Shown: piece by piece, positions 1-7,563 of the stretch
Layout of the letters: every line of letters starts with the position of its first letter
How positions within the stretch are numbered: position 1 is the first letter of the stretch
Source: Kitasatospora sp. NBC_00458
Lineage (GTDB): Bacteria; Actinomycetota; Actinomycetes; Streptomycetales; Streptomycetaceae
Reading direction: 5' to 3'
Assembly: GCF_036013975.1 (NCBI RefSeq)
Contig: NZ_CP107904.1
Span: forward strand, 5,481,001-5,545,000
Length of the DNA stretch: 64,000 bases
The notes under the pieces: generated by a model
What the model was told of the DNA's origin: nothing
Seen by the model: only the letters and a program-made list of their open reading frames with translations
Database searches by the model: none
Position numbers and translations under genes: made by a program

Positions 1-90
1 GTCGAAGAACGAGTCGGGAGTCCGGTTCACGATCGCCATGATCACCAGCTCGTCGTCGCCGAATTCCCGTGGTCCCAGGCGCAGTGCCAC
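1..90 (-). CDS. Dihydropteroate synthase family protein (FolP2-like), 5' end only
   Basis: The first 30 codons of a gene running off the left edge on the minus strand. The start is the GTG at 90, preceded by a strong GGAGGAGA ribosome binding site. The visible residues include the DHPS N-terminal signature MAIVNRTPDSFFD, which forms part of the pterin pocket in FolP enzymes. DHPS joins p-aminobenzoate to a pterin pyrophosphate in folate synthesis. The NRTPDSF variant, and the neighbours (DivIVA-domain gene, tag, DUF3117), are what I recall for mycobacterial folP2, whose DHPS activity is doubtful. The family call is secure; the activity cannot be judged from 30 residues. Confidence 0.85.
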   Translation of the reverse strand, partial: MALRLGPREFGDDELVIMAIVNRTPDSFFD

Positions 91-195
91 CGATGTCTCC
101 TCCACAGCTGCTGCGAGTGCGATGATGGCCCCCGGCCCATCGGGACCATGATCCCACTCCTGTCGGGGCCGGCCGGAAAATCGGGAGGACCGCTC

Positions 196-627
196 GTGTT
201 CTGGGTGATCGTGGTGGCGATGGCCGTGGTGGTCGGCGGCGCCGCGCTGGTGGCGCTGGGCGGGGGCGGCTCGCTGCCGGAGGCGGTGCAGGACCGGATC
301 GCCGCCCGGCTCCCGCAGGACCGCCCGCTCGGCCAGGAGGACGTCGACGCGATCCGTCTGCCGATGGCCGTCCGCGGCTACCGGATGGACGAGGTCGACG
401 ACGTGCTCGACCGGCTGGGCGCCGAACTCGCCTACCGCGACGCGCGGATCGCCGAACTGGAGGCCCTGGCCGCCGTGCGCGGCGCGGTGGAGGCCGCCGA
501 CGGGCCCGAGGCGGGGGCCGAGCCGCTGCCCGGCCTGGAGGAGTTCGCCAAGGTCGTCGAGCCCGCCGTCGCCCTCACCAAGGCCCCCGCGGGCCCCGAG
601 GACGCCCGGCCGGCGGACGGCCGGTGA
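196..627 (+). CDS. DivIVA-domain membrane-anchored protein
   Basis: 143 residues from the GTG at 196, chosen because GGGAGG lies 7-8 nt upstream. An in-frame ATG at 148 has no such site. One transmembrane helix occupies roughly residues 2-22, followed by a short DivIVA-like segment (LPMAVRGYRMDEVDDVLDRL, about residues 57-76) and a short coiled coil. The tail is Ala/Glu/Pro-rich. DivIVA segments bind membranes at poles and septa and recruit growth proteins; the function of this short family is unknown. The stop overlaps the next start (GTGA), so translation is probably coupled to the glycosylase. It is divergent from the folP-like gene. Confidence 0.8.
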   Translation: MFWVIVVAMAVVVGGAALVALGGGGSLPEAVQDRIAARLPQDRPLGQEDVDAIRLPMAVRGYRMDEVDDVLDRLGAELAYRDARIAELEALAAVRGAVEAADGPEAGAEPLPGLEEFAKVVEPAVALTKAPAGPEDARPADGR

Positions 628-1307
628 GCCCCGACGCGGCCGCCCCGGGTGCTCCGGCCGCCGCGGGCGCGCCGCCCGGGGACGCGTCCGGCGTCACGCC
701 CGGTGTCACTCCCGGCGGCGCCGTCCTCGGCCCGGACGGCCTGCGCCGGTGCGGCTGGGGCGACTCGGCCGACGACTACCGCGTCTACCACGACACCGAG
801 TGGGGCCGCCCGGTGCGCGGCGACGACGCCCTGTTCGAGCGGGTCTGCCTGGAGGCCTTCCAGTCCGGTCTCTCCTGGATCACCATCCTGCGCCGCCGCG
901 AGGGGTTCAGGGCCGCCTTCGCGGGCTTCGAGATCGCCAGGGTCGCGGAGTTCGGCGCGGACGACGTCGAGCGGCTGCTCGGCGACACCGGGATCATCCG
1001 CAACCGGGCCAAGATCGAGGCGTCCATCGCCAACGCCAGGGTCGCCCGTGACCTCGACGGCGGGCTGGACGCGCTGATCTGGGGGTTCGCCGGTGACCCG
1101 GACCGGCCGGCCCCCCGTTCGCTCGACGAGGTGCCGGCCGTCACGCCCGAGTCGACGGCGCTGGCCAAGGCGCTGAAGAAGGCGGGCTTCCGGTTCGTCG
1201 GCCCGACCACCGCGTACGCGCTGATGCAGGCCTGCGGGCTGGTCGACGACCACCTCGCCGACTGCCACGTCCGGACCGCCCTCGACGGGGCGGCGCCCCG
1301 GGCGTAG
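624..1307 (+). CDS. tag: DNA-3-methyladenine glycosylase I
   Basis: 227 residues from a GTG that overlaps the previous stop. Tag excises 3-methyladenine from alkylated DNA to start base-excision repair. The family hallmark RCGWGDSADDYRVYHDTEWG lies around residues 41-60, with the helix-hairpin-helix-like segment (FERVCLEAFQSGLSWITILRR) directly after. The Zn-binding Cys and His residues of Tag appear as RCGW near the N-terminus and as LADCHVR near the C-terminus. About 40 N-terminal Ala/Pro/Gly residues precede the domain and are probably disordered. Convergent with the crotonase gene, with a hairpin between them. Confidence 0.93.
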   Translation: MSPDAAAPGAPAAAGAPPGDASGVTPGVTPGGAVLGPDGLRRCGWGDSADDYRVYHDTEWGRPVRGDDALFERVCLEAFQSGLSWITILRRREGFRAAFAGFEIARVAEFGADDVERLLGDTGIIRNRAKIEASIANARVARDLDGGLDALIWGFAGDPDRPAPRSLDEVPAVTPESTALAKALKKAGFRFVGPTTAYALMQACGLVDDHLADCHVRTALDGAAPRA

Positions 1308-1352
1308 CGCGGCGCGTCCGGGCGCGGCGAGGCGTCCCCGGCGCAGCGGCGT

Positions 1353-1376
1353 GTCCCGGGCCCGGCGGCCCGGGAC
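1353..1376. terminator. Hairpin between convergent genes
   Basis: A perfect 9-bp inverted repeat (GTCCCGGGC / GCCCGGGAC) with a 6-nt loop, lying between the convergent tag and crotonase stops. It has no T-tract, which is usual for Streptomyces, and could serve both strands. Confidence 0.5.
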
Positions 1377-1384
1377 GGCTCCGT

Positions 1385-2185
1385 TCAGCGCCCGAGGTAC
1401 GCCGGCTTCTCCTTGGCGATGAAGGCGCGGACCGCGATCCGGTGGTCCTCGCTCTCGCCGGCCAGCGTCTGCAGCTCGTCCTCCTTGTCGAGCAGCTCGC
1501 TCAGCGAGTGCGAGGCGCCGTACGCCAGCGACTCCTTGATCGCGCCGTACGCCACGGTCGGGCCCTCGGCCAGTTCCCGGGCGAACACCCGTGCGGTGGC
1601 CGCCAGTTCCGCGGCCGGCACCACCTTGGTGGCCAGGCCCAGCTCCATCGCCTCGGTCGCCTTCACGGTGCGCGGCAGCATCAGCAGCTCGGTCGCCTTG
1701 GCGTGCCCGACCAGGCGGGGCAGCGTCCAGGAGGCCCCCGAGTCGGCGGTCAGCGCGATCCCGGCGAAGGCGGTGTTGAAGCCGGCCGTCTCGGAGACGA
1801 TCCGGAAGTCGCAGGCGAAGGCCAGCGAGGCGCCCGCGCCGGCCGCCACCCCGCCGACCGCGGCCACCGTCGGCTTGCGCATCCCGGCCAGCGCCCGCAG
1901 CAGCGGGTTGTAGTGCTCGGCGACGGTCTTGAGCGCGCCCTCGCCGGTCTCCTCGGCCCGCTTGAGCAGACCCAGGTGCTCCTTGAGGTCCTGGCCGACG
2001 CAGAACGCCCGGCCGCCCGCACCGGTCAGCAGGACGGCCCGCACCGCCGGGTCCTCGGCGGCGGCGGTGACGGTGTCACGCAGCGCTACCTTGGTGGCCA
2101 CGTCCAGCGCGTTCATGGCCTCGGGGCGGTTGATCGTGATGACGGCCAGGCCGCCGTCCAGTTCGTACAGCACGGAATCGGACAT
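1385..2185 (-). CDS. Enoyl-CoA hydratase/isomerase family protein (crotonase)
   Basis: 266 residues from the ATG at 2185. The reading frame stays open further upstream, but crotonase homology starts right at this ATG (YELDGGLAVITINRPEAMNAL). The oxyanion-hole segments are visible: GRAFCVGQDLKEH and the GGVAAGAGASLAFACD loop. The second catalytic region reads ALTADSGASWTLPRLVG, with Asp where hydratases have Glu. This resembles PaaG-type isomerases more than classical hydratases, so isomerisation of a CoA ester is possible. The substrate is unknown. Monocistronic, convergent with tag. Confidence 0.88.
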   Translation of the reverse strand: MSDSVLYELDGGLAVITINRPEAMNALDVATKVALRDTVTAAAEDPAVRAVLLTGAGGRAFCVGQDLKEHLGLLKRAEETGEGALKTVAEHYNPLLRALAGMRKPTVAAVGGVAAGAGASLAFACDFRIVSETAGFNTAFAGIALTADSGASWTLPRLVGHAKATELLMLPRTVKATEAMELGLATKVVPAAELAATARVFARELAEGPTVAYGAIKESLAYGASHSLSELLDKEDELQTLAGESEDHRIAVRAFIAKEKPAYLGR

Positions 2186-2492
2186 GGGCGAGGGCTCCCT
2201 TGCTCGTCGCACGGTGATCGCACGGTGGTCGTCGTGTGCCAGGATGCCGGAGCCCGGGGCCGGCTGGGGAGTGTGAGGTATCGCACCTTCCGGTGGCGTA
2301 CGGACCACCGCCGCGCCGGGGCTTATGGCGGGAAATGCGCCGGTTGAGGACGGTCCGGCCGAGGTTGCACCGAGAGTGATGTTGGTCATCAGGCCGTGGC
2401 ATGCGGGATAATGGCTTCCGATCAATGCGTTCGATACCGGCGGTGGACGGACTGCCGGTGCGTAGCTGAGCGTTGCAGGAAGGGGAACGAGC
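2186..2492. other. Intergenic region, divergent promoters
   Basis: About 300 bp between the divergent crotonase and DUF3117 genes. No gene was found. A GATAAT element near 2407 could be a -10 box for the DUF3117 gene, but the TTGGTC about 19 bp upstream is a poor -35 at long spacing. Nothing else stands out. Confidence 0.3.
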
Positions 2493-2660
2493 ATGGCGGC
2501 CATGAAGCCGCGGACGGGTGACGGCCCGCTCGAAGTCACCAAAGAGGGGCGGGGCATCATCATGCGCGTTCCGCTCGAAGGCGGCGGACGCCTCGTGGTG
2601 GAGCTCACGCCTGACGAGGCCGACGCCCTCGGCGAGGCCCTGAAGAAGGCCTGCGGCTGA
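2493..2660 (+). CDS. DUF3117 small protein
   Basis: 55 residues starting MAAMKPRTGDGPLEVTKEGR, with the purine-rich ribosome binding site AGGAAGGGG about 7 nt upstream. The conserved core continues as GIIMRVPLEGGGRLVVELTP and then DEADALGEALKKA, giving a predicted beta hairpin and a C-terminal helix. This is the actinobacterial DUF3117 family (Rv1211-like in M. tuberculosis), nearly always found near tag. Its function is unknown. It is followed by a strong hairpin at 2700, so it is probably a single-gene transcript. Confidence 0.92.
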   Translation: MAAMKPRTGDGPLEVTKEGRGIIMRVPLEGGGRLVVELTPDEADALGEALKKACG

Positions 2661-2699
2661 CCGCAGCAGGTGCTCGCCATCTCCTGGAGATGTGCCGCC

Positions 2700-2734
2700 G
2701 AGCCCGGGTACGACGATCACGTCGGCCCGGGCTC
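2700..2734 (+). terminator. Terminator after DUF3117 gene
   Basis: A 9-bp perfect outer stem (GAGCCCGGG / CCCGGGCTC) with an inner CGAC/GTCG stem, 40 nt after the DUF3117 stop. No poly-T follows; a GC-rich hairpin of this type is typical in Streptomyces. Confidence 0.6.
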
Positions 2735-2895
2735 TGTGGTTCCCGGCCCCCCGCGGGCCCCGGAAGGGCCCGCCGCGCGGCCGCCGGACCCCCGGGGTCC
2801 CCGCGTCCCCGCCGGGCGCCGTACCGGCCCTCAGCGCTCGACGGCGCGGCGCGGCATCAGGGCTCGCCCCGAGGGCTCGACGGCGCGGCGAGTCC

Positions 2896-3528
2896 TCAGC
2901 GCTTGACGGCGCAGAGCAGCCCGTCCGAGACCGGCAGCAGCGCCGGCAGCAGCTTCTCGCTCTCCCGGACGTCCCGCACCAGGTCGCGGATCGAACGGGT
3001 CTGCGGGTCCTGCTGCTCGGGCTCGGCCAGCCGGCCCTCCTGGAAGACCCCCTCGAAGCAGACCATCCCGCCCGGCCGCAGCAGCCGCAGCGACTCCGCC
3101 AGGTACTCCTGGGACTCCGCCGGGTCGCCGTCGCAGAACACCAGGTCGTACTGGCCGTCGGCGAGCCGCGGCAGCACGTCCAGCGCCCGGCCCGGTATGA
3201 ACCGGGAGCGGTTCGCCGCGAAGCCCGCGGCCTGGTAGGCCTCCCTCGCCAGCTGCTGGCGCACCGGCTCGGAGTCGACGGTGGTGAGCACCCCGTCGGG
3301 CCGCATCCCGCGCAGCAGGTAGACCCCGGAGACGCCCGTCCCGGTGCCGATCTCGGCCACCGCCTTGGCGTCCAGCGCGGCCGCCAGCAGCCGCAGGCAG
3401 GCGCCGCCGCTGGGCCCGATCGCCCTGATTCCGGTCCGCGCGGACTGTGCCCGGGCGTAGGTCAGCACCGCGTCCTCGCCGACGTAGGTGTCCGCGAGAG
3501 CCGCACGCGCGGGCCCGAACTCGCTGAT
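2896..3528 (-). CDS. SAM-dependent O-methyltransferase
   Basis: About 210 residues of a class I methyltransferase (methyltransferase family 3, catechol-O-methyltransferase type). SAM-binding motif I is AVAEIGTGTGVSGVYLLRG. The acidic motif TTVDSE and the LVFCDGDPAE segment follow, with LLRPGGMVCFEGVFQEGR towards the C-terminus. It sits divergent from sigE, as does Rv1220c in M. tuberculosis. The start is a problem: no ATG or GTG lies where homology begins. An ATC codon at 3528 preceded by AAAGAGG at 5 nt is the best-placed site, and the nearest upstream in-frame GTG is near 3700. The substrate is unknown. Confidence 0.82.
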   Translation of the reverse strand: MSEFGPARAALADTYVGEDAVLTYARAQSARTGIRAIGPSGGACLRLLAAALDAKAVAEIGTGTGVSGVYLLRGMRPDGVLTTVDSEPVRQQLAREAYQAAGFAANRSRFIPGRALDVLPRLADGQYDLVFCDGDPAESQEYLAESLRLLRPGGMVCFEGVFQEGRLAEPEQQDPQTRSIRDLVRDVRESEKLLPALLPVSDGLLCAVKR

Positions 3529-3609
3529 GGCTGCCTCTTTCGGAGCCCCGGGTGGCGGCCCGGCGCCGAGCGGATGTCGATATTTCCTGCCACAGATTAC
3601 TGGCCGGGC

Positions 3610-3637
3610 GGGAACCGCGTACGGCGGCGGGCCGTTG
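3610..3637 (+). promoter_or_regulatory. Putative SigE-type ECF promoter upstream of sigE
   Basis: GGGAACC (3610-3616), 16 nt, then CGTTG (3633-3637). This matches the GGGAAC(C/T)-N15-16-CGTT pattern known for mycobacterial SigE. It lies about 95 bp before the sigE start in the right direction, which suggests autoregulation. A weaker second candidate (GGGAAC ending 3659, GTT at 3676) is just downstream. Confidence 0.55.
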
Positions 3638-3732
3638 ACGGGGCAGGGACCGGGGGAACGGACACCTCCGGACCTGTTCTCCGGCTTGACGGCCGCGGGC
3701 ACTTTTATCCGGGCTTGACGGGCGAGGTGGAT

Positions 3733-4587
3733 ATGGTGGTGGCCCTGCTGGGCAGAAGAGCCGACCGAGGAGGTGTGGCCGAGGGCGACGTCCCTGTGCG
3801 GCGGCACTCCCGCGGCACCGCGTCGGCCCGTACGCCGAAGCCCGTGATGAACCAGCCTGCGCACTCCACCCTGGACCAGCCGGCCGCCGCGCCCGAGACG
3901 CCGGCCGCCGGCCCCGCCGAGGCCCCCGCCCTCGCGACCTTCGCCGAGGGCCCCGACGCGCAGACCTGGACTCCGCCCAGCTGGGAGGAGATCGTCGAGG
4001 CCCACAGCGCCCGCGTCTACCGCCTGGCGTACCGACTGACGGGCAACCAGCACGACGCCGAGGACCTCACCCAGGAAGTCTTCGTCCGGGTGTTCCGTTC
4101 GCTGTCCACCTACACCCCCGGCACGTTCGAGGGCTGGCTGCACCGGATCACCACCAACCTGTTCCTGGACATGGTCCGCCGCCGCCAGCGCATCCGCTTC
4201 GACGCGCTCGGCGAGGACGCGGCCGAGCGGCTCGCCTCCCGCGAGCCGAGCCCGGCCCAGCACTTCAGCGACACCCACTTCGACGCCGACGTCCAGAACG
4301 CGCTGGACACCCTGGCGCCCGAGTTCCGTGCCGCCGTGGTGCTCTGCGACATCGAGGGCCTCTCCTACGAGGAGATCGCCGCGACGCTCGGCGTCAAGCT
4401 CGGCACCGTCCGCAGCCGCATCCACCGCGGACGCTCGCACCTGCGCGCGGCCCTCAAGCACCGCGCCCCCGGTGCGGCCCCCGGCCGCGAGCGCCGCGGC
4501 GGCGGCGCCGAGGAGCCGGTGCCGGTCGGCGCCGCGGTCGGCGAGGCCCCCGCCGGGCCGGGCGGTCGCGGGCGGAGGCGATCGTGA
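3733..4587 (+). CDS. sigE: ECF RNA polymerase sigma factor SigE
   Basis: 284 residues from the ATG at 3733 (GAGG 5 nt upstream). An internal ATG at 3847 is a possible shorter start, and mycobacterial sigE also has alternative starts. Region sigma-2 reads EEIVEAHSARVYRLAYRLTG then NQHDAEDLTQEVFVRVFRSL (about residues 86-126). Sigma-4 is the LAPEFRAAVVLCDIEGLSYE and EIAATLGVKLGTVRSRIHRG segment. The protein directs RNA polymerase to envelope-stress promoters. The stop overlaps the anti-sigma start by 4 nt (GTGA), giving translational coupling. The C-terminal 40 residues are Ala/Gly/Arg-rich and probably disordered. Confidence 0.93.
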   Translation: MVVALLGRRADRGGVAEGDVPVRRHSRGTASARTPKPVMNQPAHSTLDQPAAAPETPAAGPAEAPALATFAEGPDAQTWTPPSWEEIVEAHSARVYRLAYRLTGNQHDAEDLTQEVFVRVFRSLSTYTPGTFEGWLHRITTNLFLDMVRRRQRIRFDALGEDAAERLASREPSPAQHFSDTHFDADVQNALDTLAPEFRAAVVLCDIEGLSYEEIAATLGVKLGTVRSRIHRGRSHLRAALKHRAPGAAPGRERRGGGAEEPVPVGAAVGEAPAGPGGRGRRRS

Positions 4588-5618
4588 GCGGAACCGGCCG
4601 GTCAGGACCGGGCCACTCCGACGTGCCCGGCCACTCCGACGTACCCGGCCGGGCCGCGGCCCGCCGGAGCGGCTGGGCCGCCCTGGGGCGGCGCGGCCAC
4701 GACGGGGCCGACCCCGCCGCGGAGCCGGAACGGGCCCGGCCCGGTGCGCCGGGCGAACCCGCGCTGCGCGCCGTCGCCGTCCGCCCGGTCGAACCGGCCG
4801 CCGAGGAGCACCACCTCGGCGAACGGCTCTCCGCCTTCGTCGACGGCGAGCTCGGCCACGACTCGCGCGACCGCGTCCAGGCCCACCTGGCCACCTGTCC
4901 GCAGTGCCTCGCCGAGGCCGACGAGGGCCGCGCCGTCAAGCACCTGCTCACCCGCACCGGCACGCCGGACCCGTCCTCGTCGCTGATGGCCCGGCTGATG
5001 GCGGTCGGGGCGCTCCCGGAGGACGACCGGCCGCAGGCCGCCCGCCCGGGCCGGGACGACGACGACCTGCCCGGCGGCGGCGTGCCGGCCGCCGGGACGC
5101 TCGGCGGCAGCCGGCTGAACGGCGGCTCGTTCGGCCGCGGCGCCGGAGCCTCCTTCGGAGCGGGCGCCCTCGGCGCCGACGCGCCCCTGCCCGGGGTCGA
5201 CCCGCGGGCGTTCGGCCGCGGCGGCTCGGTGCTCCGCCCGCTGATGGGCCGACGGACCGCCCGCCCGGTGACCCCGGTCGGCCCGCAGCCGCTGGCCGCG
5301 GCCGCCCCCGTGGTCCGGCAGGCGCCGCCGCGCGGACGCCGCTTCGTCTTCGCCGCCGCGGGGGCCTTCTCGGTCGCCGCCGTGACGCTCGGCGGGGTCG
5401 GCGGGTTCGCCGGCCCGGGCGACGAGCAGCACGGCACCACGATCAGCCCGGCCGGCGGCAACGGCCGGGGCGGCGGACTGGTCCCGATGAACGCCCAGGT
5501 GCCGGTGGACTTCCCGGTCCGCCCGGTCGCGGTCACCCGGGACGCGGTTCCGCCGCACGACGTACCGGAGCGCACCCCGAGTTCCGGGGTGGCGGGCCTG
5601 CACCACGAGAACAGATAG
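4584..5618 (+). CDS. Zinc-binding anti-sigma factor, membrane-anchored (RseA-like)
   Basis: 344 residues from a GTG overlapping the sigE stop. The zinc anti-sigma (ZAS) motif is present: RLSAFVDGELGHDSRDRVQA followed by HLATCPQC (H-x3-C-x2-C). This domain clamps the sigma factor. A single transmembrane segment (FVFAAAGAFSVAAVTLGGVG, about residue 255) would place the domain in the cytoplasm and about 70 residues outside. The linker is Gly/Ala/Arg-rich, and the N-terminus carries a short tandem repeat (GHSDVP twice). In M. tuberculosis the order is sigE-rseA-htrA-tatB; here no htrA follows. Confidence 0.88.
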   Translation: MSGTGRSGPGHSDVPGHSDVPGRAAARRSGWAALGRRGHDGADPAAEPERARPGAPGEPALRAVAVRPVEPAAEEHHLGERLSAFVDGELGHDSRDRVQAHLATCPQCLAEADEGRAVKHLLTRTGTPDPSSSLMARLMAVGALPEDDRPQAARPGRDDDDLPGGGVPAAGTLGGSRLNGGSFGRGAGASFGAGALGADAPLPGVDPRAFGRGGSVLRPLMGRRTARPVTPVGPQPLAAAAPVVRQAPPRGRRFVFAAAGAFSVAAVTLGGVGGFAGPGDEQHGTTISPAGGNGRGGGLVPMNAQVPVDFPVRPVAVTRDAVPPHDVPERTPSSGVAGLHHENR

Positions 5619-5644
5619 GCCACGTCGGCCCCTGCGGCCAAGGT

Positions 5645-5700
5645 CATCGGCGGGTCTTCACCACGGCTTCATCACACGGGGGGTCGTGAACCCGCCGATG
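5645..5700 (+). terminator. Long hairpin after the sigE operon
   Basis: An 11-bp perfect stem (CATCGGCGGGT at 5645-5655, ACCCGCCGATG at 5690-5700) is extended inward by TCAC/GTGA across a 2-nt bulge. It lies 27 bp after the anti-sigma stop and 50 bp before tatB. It is probably a terminator, or an attenuator between the two units. Confidence 0.5.
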
Positions 5701-5750
5701 GCCATTACCCTGTGAGGGACGTTGTCCGATCGCGAGCGTAGGGAGCTTTG

Positions 5751-6200
5751 GTGTTCAGCGACGTGGGCACACTGGAGGTCCTGACCCTGGCCATCATGGC
5801 CATCGTGATCTTCGGTCCGGACAAGCTGCCGAAGCTGATCCAGGACACCATGGGCTTCATCCGGAAGATCCGGTCCTTCGCCGACACGGCGAAGGAGGAC
5901 ATCCGCAGCGAGCTCGGCCCGGAGTTCAAGGACTTCGAGTTCGAGGACCTCAACCCGAAGACCTTCGTCCGCAAGCAGCTCATGGGCGGCGAAGAGGACC
6001 CGCTGGGCCTCAAGGACATGCGGGACAGCCTCGACATCCGCTCGGTGCTCGACGACAAGCCCGCCGCCGCCGTGAACGGCCACGGCCGGTCCGGCACCGT
6101 CTCGGTGGACAAGTCCTCGGTGGCGGCCCCGGTGGCCGCCTCCGCCGGTGCCCCGCTGCAGCCCGGCGAGCGCCCCCCGTTCGACCCGGACGCCACCTGA
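5751..6200 (+). CDS. tatB: Sec-independent protein translocase TatB
   Basis: 149 residues from the GTG at 5751 (AGGGAG about 6 nt upstream). The N-terminal helix VLTLAIMAIVIFGPDKLPKL ends in the FGPxKLP hinge typical of TatA/TatB. The amphipathic helix IRKIRSFADTAKEDIRSELG follows. The length and the EFKDFEFEDLNPKTFVRKQL segment favour TatB over TatA. It forms the twin-arginine substrate receptor with TatC in the membrane. The C-terminal 60 residues are Ala/Pro-rich. Its position downstream of sigE is conserved in actinobacteria. Confidence 0.95.
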   Translation: MFSDVGTLEVLTLAIMAIVIFGPDKLPKLIQDTMGFIRKIRSFADTAKEDIRSELGPEFKDFEFEDLNPKTFVRKQLMGGEEDPLGLKDMRDSLDIRSVLDDKPAAAVNGHGRSGTVSVDKSSVAAPVAASAGAPLQPGERPPFDPDAT

Positions 6201-6203
6201 GCT

Positions 6204-6596
6204 GTGACTCGCCCGCTCGCCTCCGGTCCGCTTCGGCCCGGTGCCGACGGTCGGCGCTCCGATGCCGCTCGTCCCTCACGGCCTCCTCGCGCTCTCGCTT
6301 TCGGCACCGGCGCGGCCCTTCGGCTCGGGGCGGGGTGACTCGCCCGCTCGCCTCCGGTCCGCTTCGGTCCGGTGCCGACGGTCGGCGCTCCGATGCCGCT
6401 CGTTCCTCGCGGCCTCCTCGCGCTCTCGCTTTCGGCACCGGCGCGGCCCTTCGGCTCGGGGCGGGGTGACTCGCCCGCCCGCCTCCGGTCCGCTTCGGTC
6501 CGGTGCCGACGGTCGGCGCTCCGATGCCGCTCGTTCCTCGCGGCCTCCTCGCGCTCTCGCTTTCGGTACCGGCGCGGCCCTTCGGTACGGGGTGGG
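6204..6596. repeat. Three tandem 131-bp direct repeats
   Basis: Three head-to-tail copies of exactly 131 bp (6204-6334, 6335-6465, 6466-6596), nearly identical, starting directly after tatB. Copies begin GTGACTCGCCCG. Because 131 is not a multiple of three, no frame reads through all copies in the same register, so the repeats are almost surely non-coding. Each unit holds the 10-bp arms CCGGTGCCGA and TCGGCACCGG about 53 nt apart, plus an inner GCCGAC-G-GTCGGC hairpin. The third copy keeps pairing through a G-U wobble (TCGGTACCGG). Confidence 0.9.
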
Positions 6597-6870
6597 GTGA
6601 CTCGCCCGCCCGCCGAGGTGACTCGTCGGCCCGCCGAGGTGGCCCGCCCGCCCGCGGGTCACTCGCCCGCTCGACGGAACCACCGCCCCGCCCGGCCGCA
6701 CGGCTGAGCGGGGCGGCGGCGTGTGCGCCGCTATTGTGCTGATTGTTCCCGCTGTGCCGTCTGTCACTTTCCGGTCACTTCCGGACCGAAGACGGTCGGC
6801 GGGGGCGCCGCGGTACGCCACGATGGGAGCGCGCCACGGCAGGAAAACGTGCGGTTGAGGAGGCCCGGGG
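6597..6870. other. Intergenic region after the 131-bp repeats
   Basis: Begins with a degenerate partial repeat (GTGACTCGCCCGCCCGCC, then a shorter GTGACTCGTCGG echo) and continues with simple GC-rich sequence. From about 6720 the composition is less extreme, with a short direct repeat CACTTTCCGGTCACTTCCGG-like at 6766-6785. The promoter of the next gene must lie here, but no clear -35/-10 pair was seen. Confidence 0.4.
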
Positions 6871-7554
6871 ATGGACACGACGAGTCAGGCGGTGGGAACG
6901 GCCACGGCCGGCGGACCGGTGGTCGGCGGGCAGGCCGGTCCGGCGGACCCGCTGGTGCCCTACCTGTCCGCGGACTTCCCCTGGTACGGCCTGGACGAGG
7001 GCTGGACCGGCCGCCGCTACCTGCAGCCCGGCGGCTTCGGCACCCCCGTCGGCCCGCGGGCGGGCGCCAGGGGCAGCGTCGACTACGGCAGCCTGGGGCA
7101 CGGCGAGGAACCGGCCCGCCAGTACGAGCCGCGGGACGTGCGGAAGTTCGCCGTCGTCGTCACCGTGGCCCGCCGGGACAGCCGGCGCAGCGCCGACAAC
7201 ACCGGCACCCTGGAGGCGACCTCCGCCTCCTCCGCGGCGTGGCTGGCCGGCTCCGGCCTGCTCGCCGCGACCTGGCCGGGCCAGCTGGACCGGTCGCGGC
7301 GCCAGGACTGGCTGGACCAGCAGTCCGTGCTCGCCTGGGACCTCGCCGACGACCTGGCCGGGCCCGGGTGGTCCACCCTCAGCCTCCCGGTCAACGGCCT
7401 GCCGCAGCCGTTCCGCTACCGCGAGTCCGAGTACGGCTGGGTCCTGGCCGGTGAGGCCCCCGGCGTCCTGCTGGGCGCCTACGGCCGCGGCGTCAGCGCC
7501 TACGGCGCCGGGTTCGCCACCGTCCCCGACCTGACCGCCTACACCCGCCCGTAG
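6871..7554 (+). CDS. Hypothetical protein, 227 aa
   Basis: The ATG at 6871 is preceded by GAGGAGG at 7 nt, an excellent start signal. The product is soluble: no signal peptide or transmembrane segment is visible. Features are a Trp/Tyr-rich N-terminal part (LSADFPWYGLDEGWTGRRYL) and an Ala/Ser-rich central stretch. The C-terminal half is predicted beta, with LPQPFRYRESEYGWVLAG and a Gly/Tyr-rich end (LGAYGRGVSAYGAGF). I do not recognise a domain. It is flanked by the 131-bp repeats and by a very strong 20-bp terminator, so it is its own transcription unit and likely an accessory gene. Confidence 0.75.
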   Translation: MDTTSQAVGTATAGGPVVGGQAGPADPLVPYLSADFPWYGLDEGWTGRRYLQPGGFGTPVGPRAGARGSVDYGSLGHGEEPARQYEPRDVRKFAVVVTVARRDSRRSADNTGTLEATSASSAAWLAGSGLLAATWPGQLDRSRRQDWLDQQSVLAWDLADDLAGPGWSTLSLPVNGLPQPFRYRESEYGWVLAGEAPGVLLGAYGRGVSAYGAGFATVPDLTAYTRP

Positions 7555-7563
7555 CCCGCGGAC

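Noticed and set aside
6204..6596. 131-bp repeats as a CRISPR array or coding repeats
   Set aside because: The units are head to tail with no spacers, far longer than CRISPR repeats, and 131 is not divisible by three, so no common frame exists.
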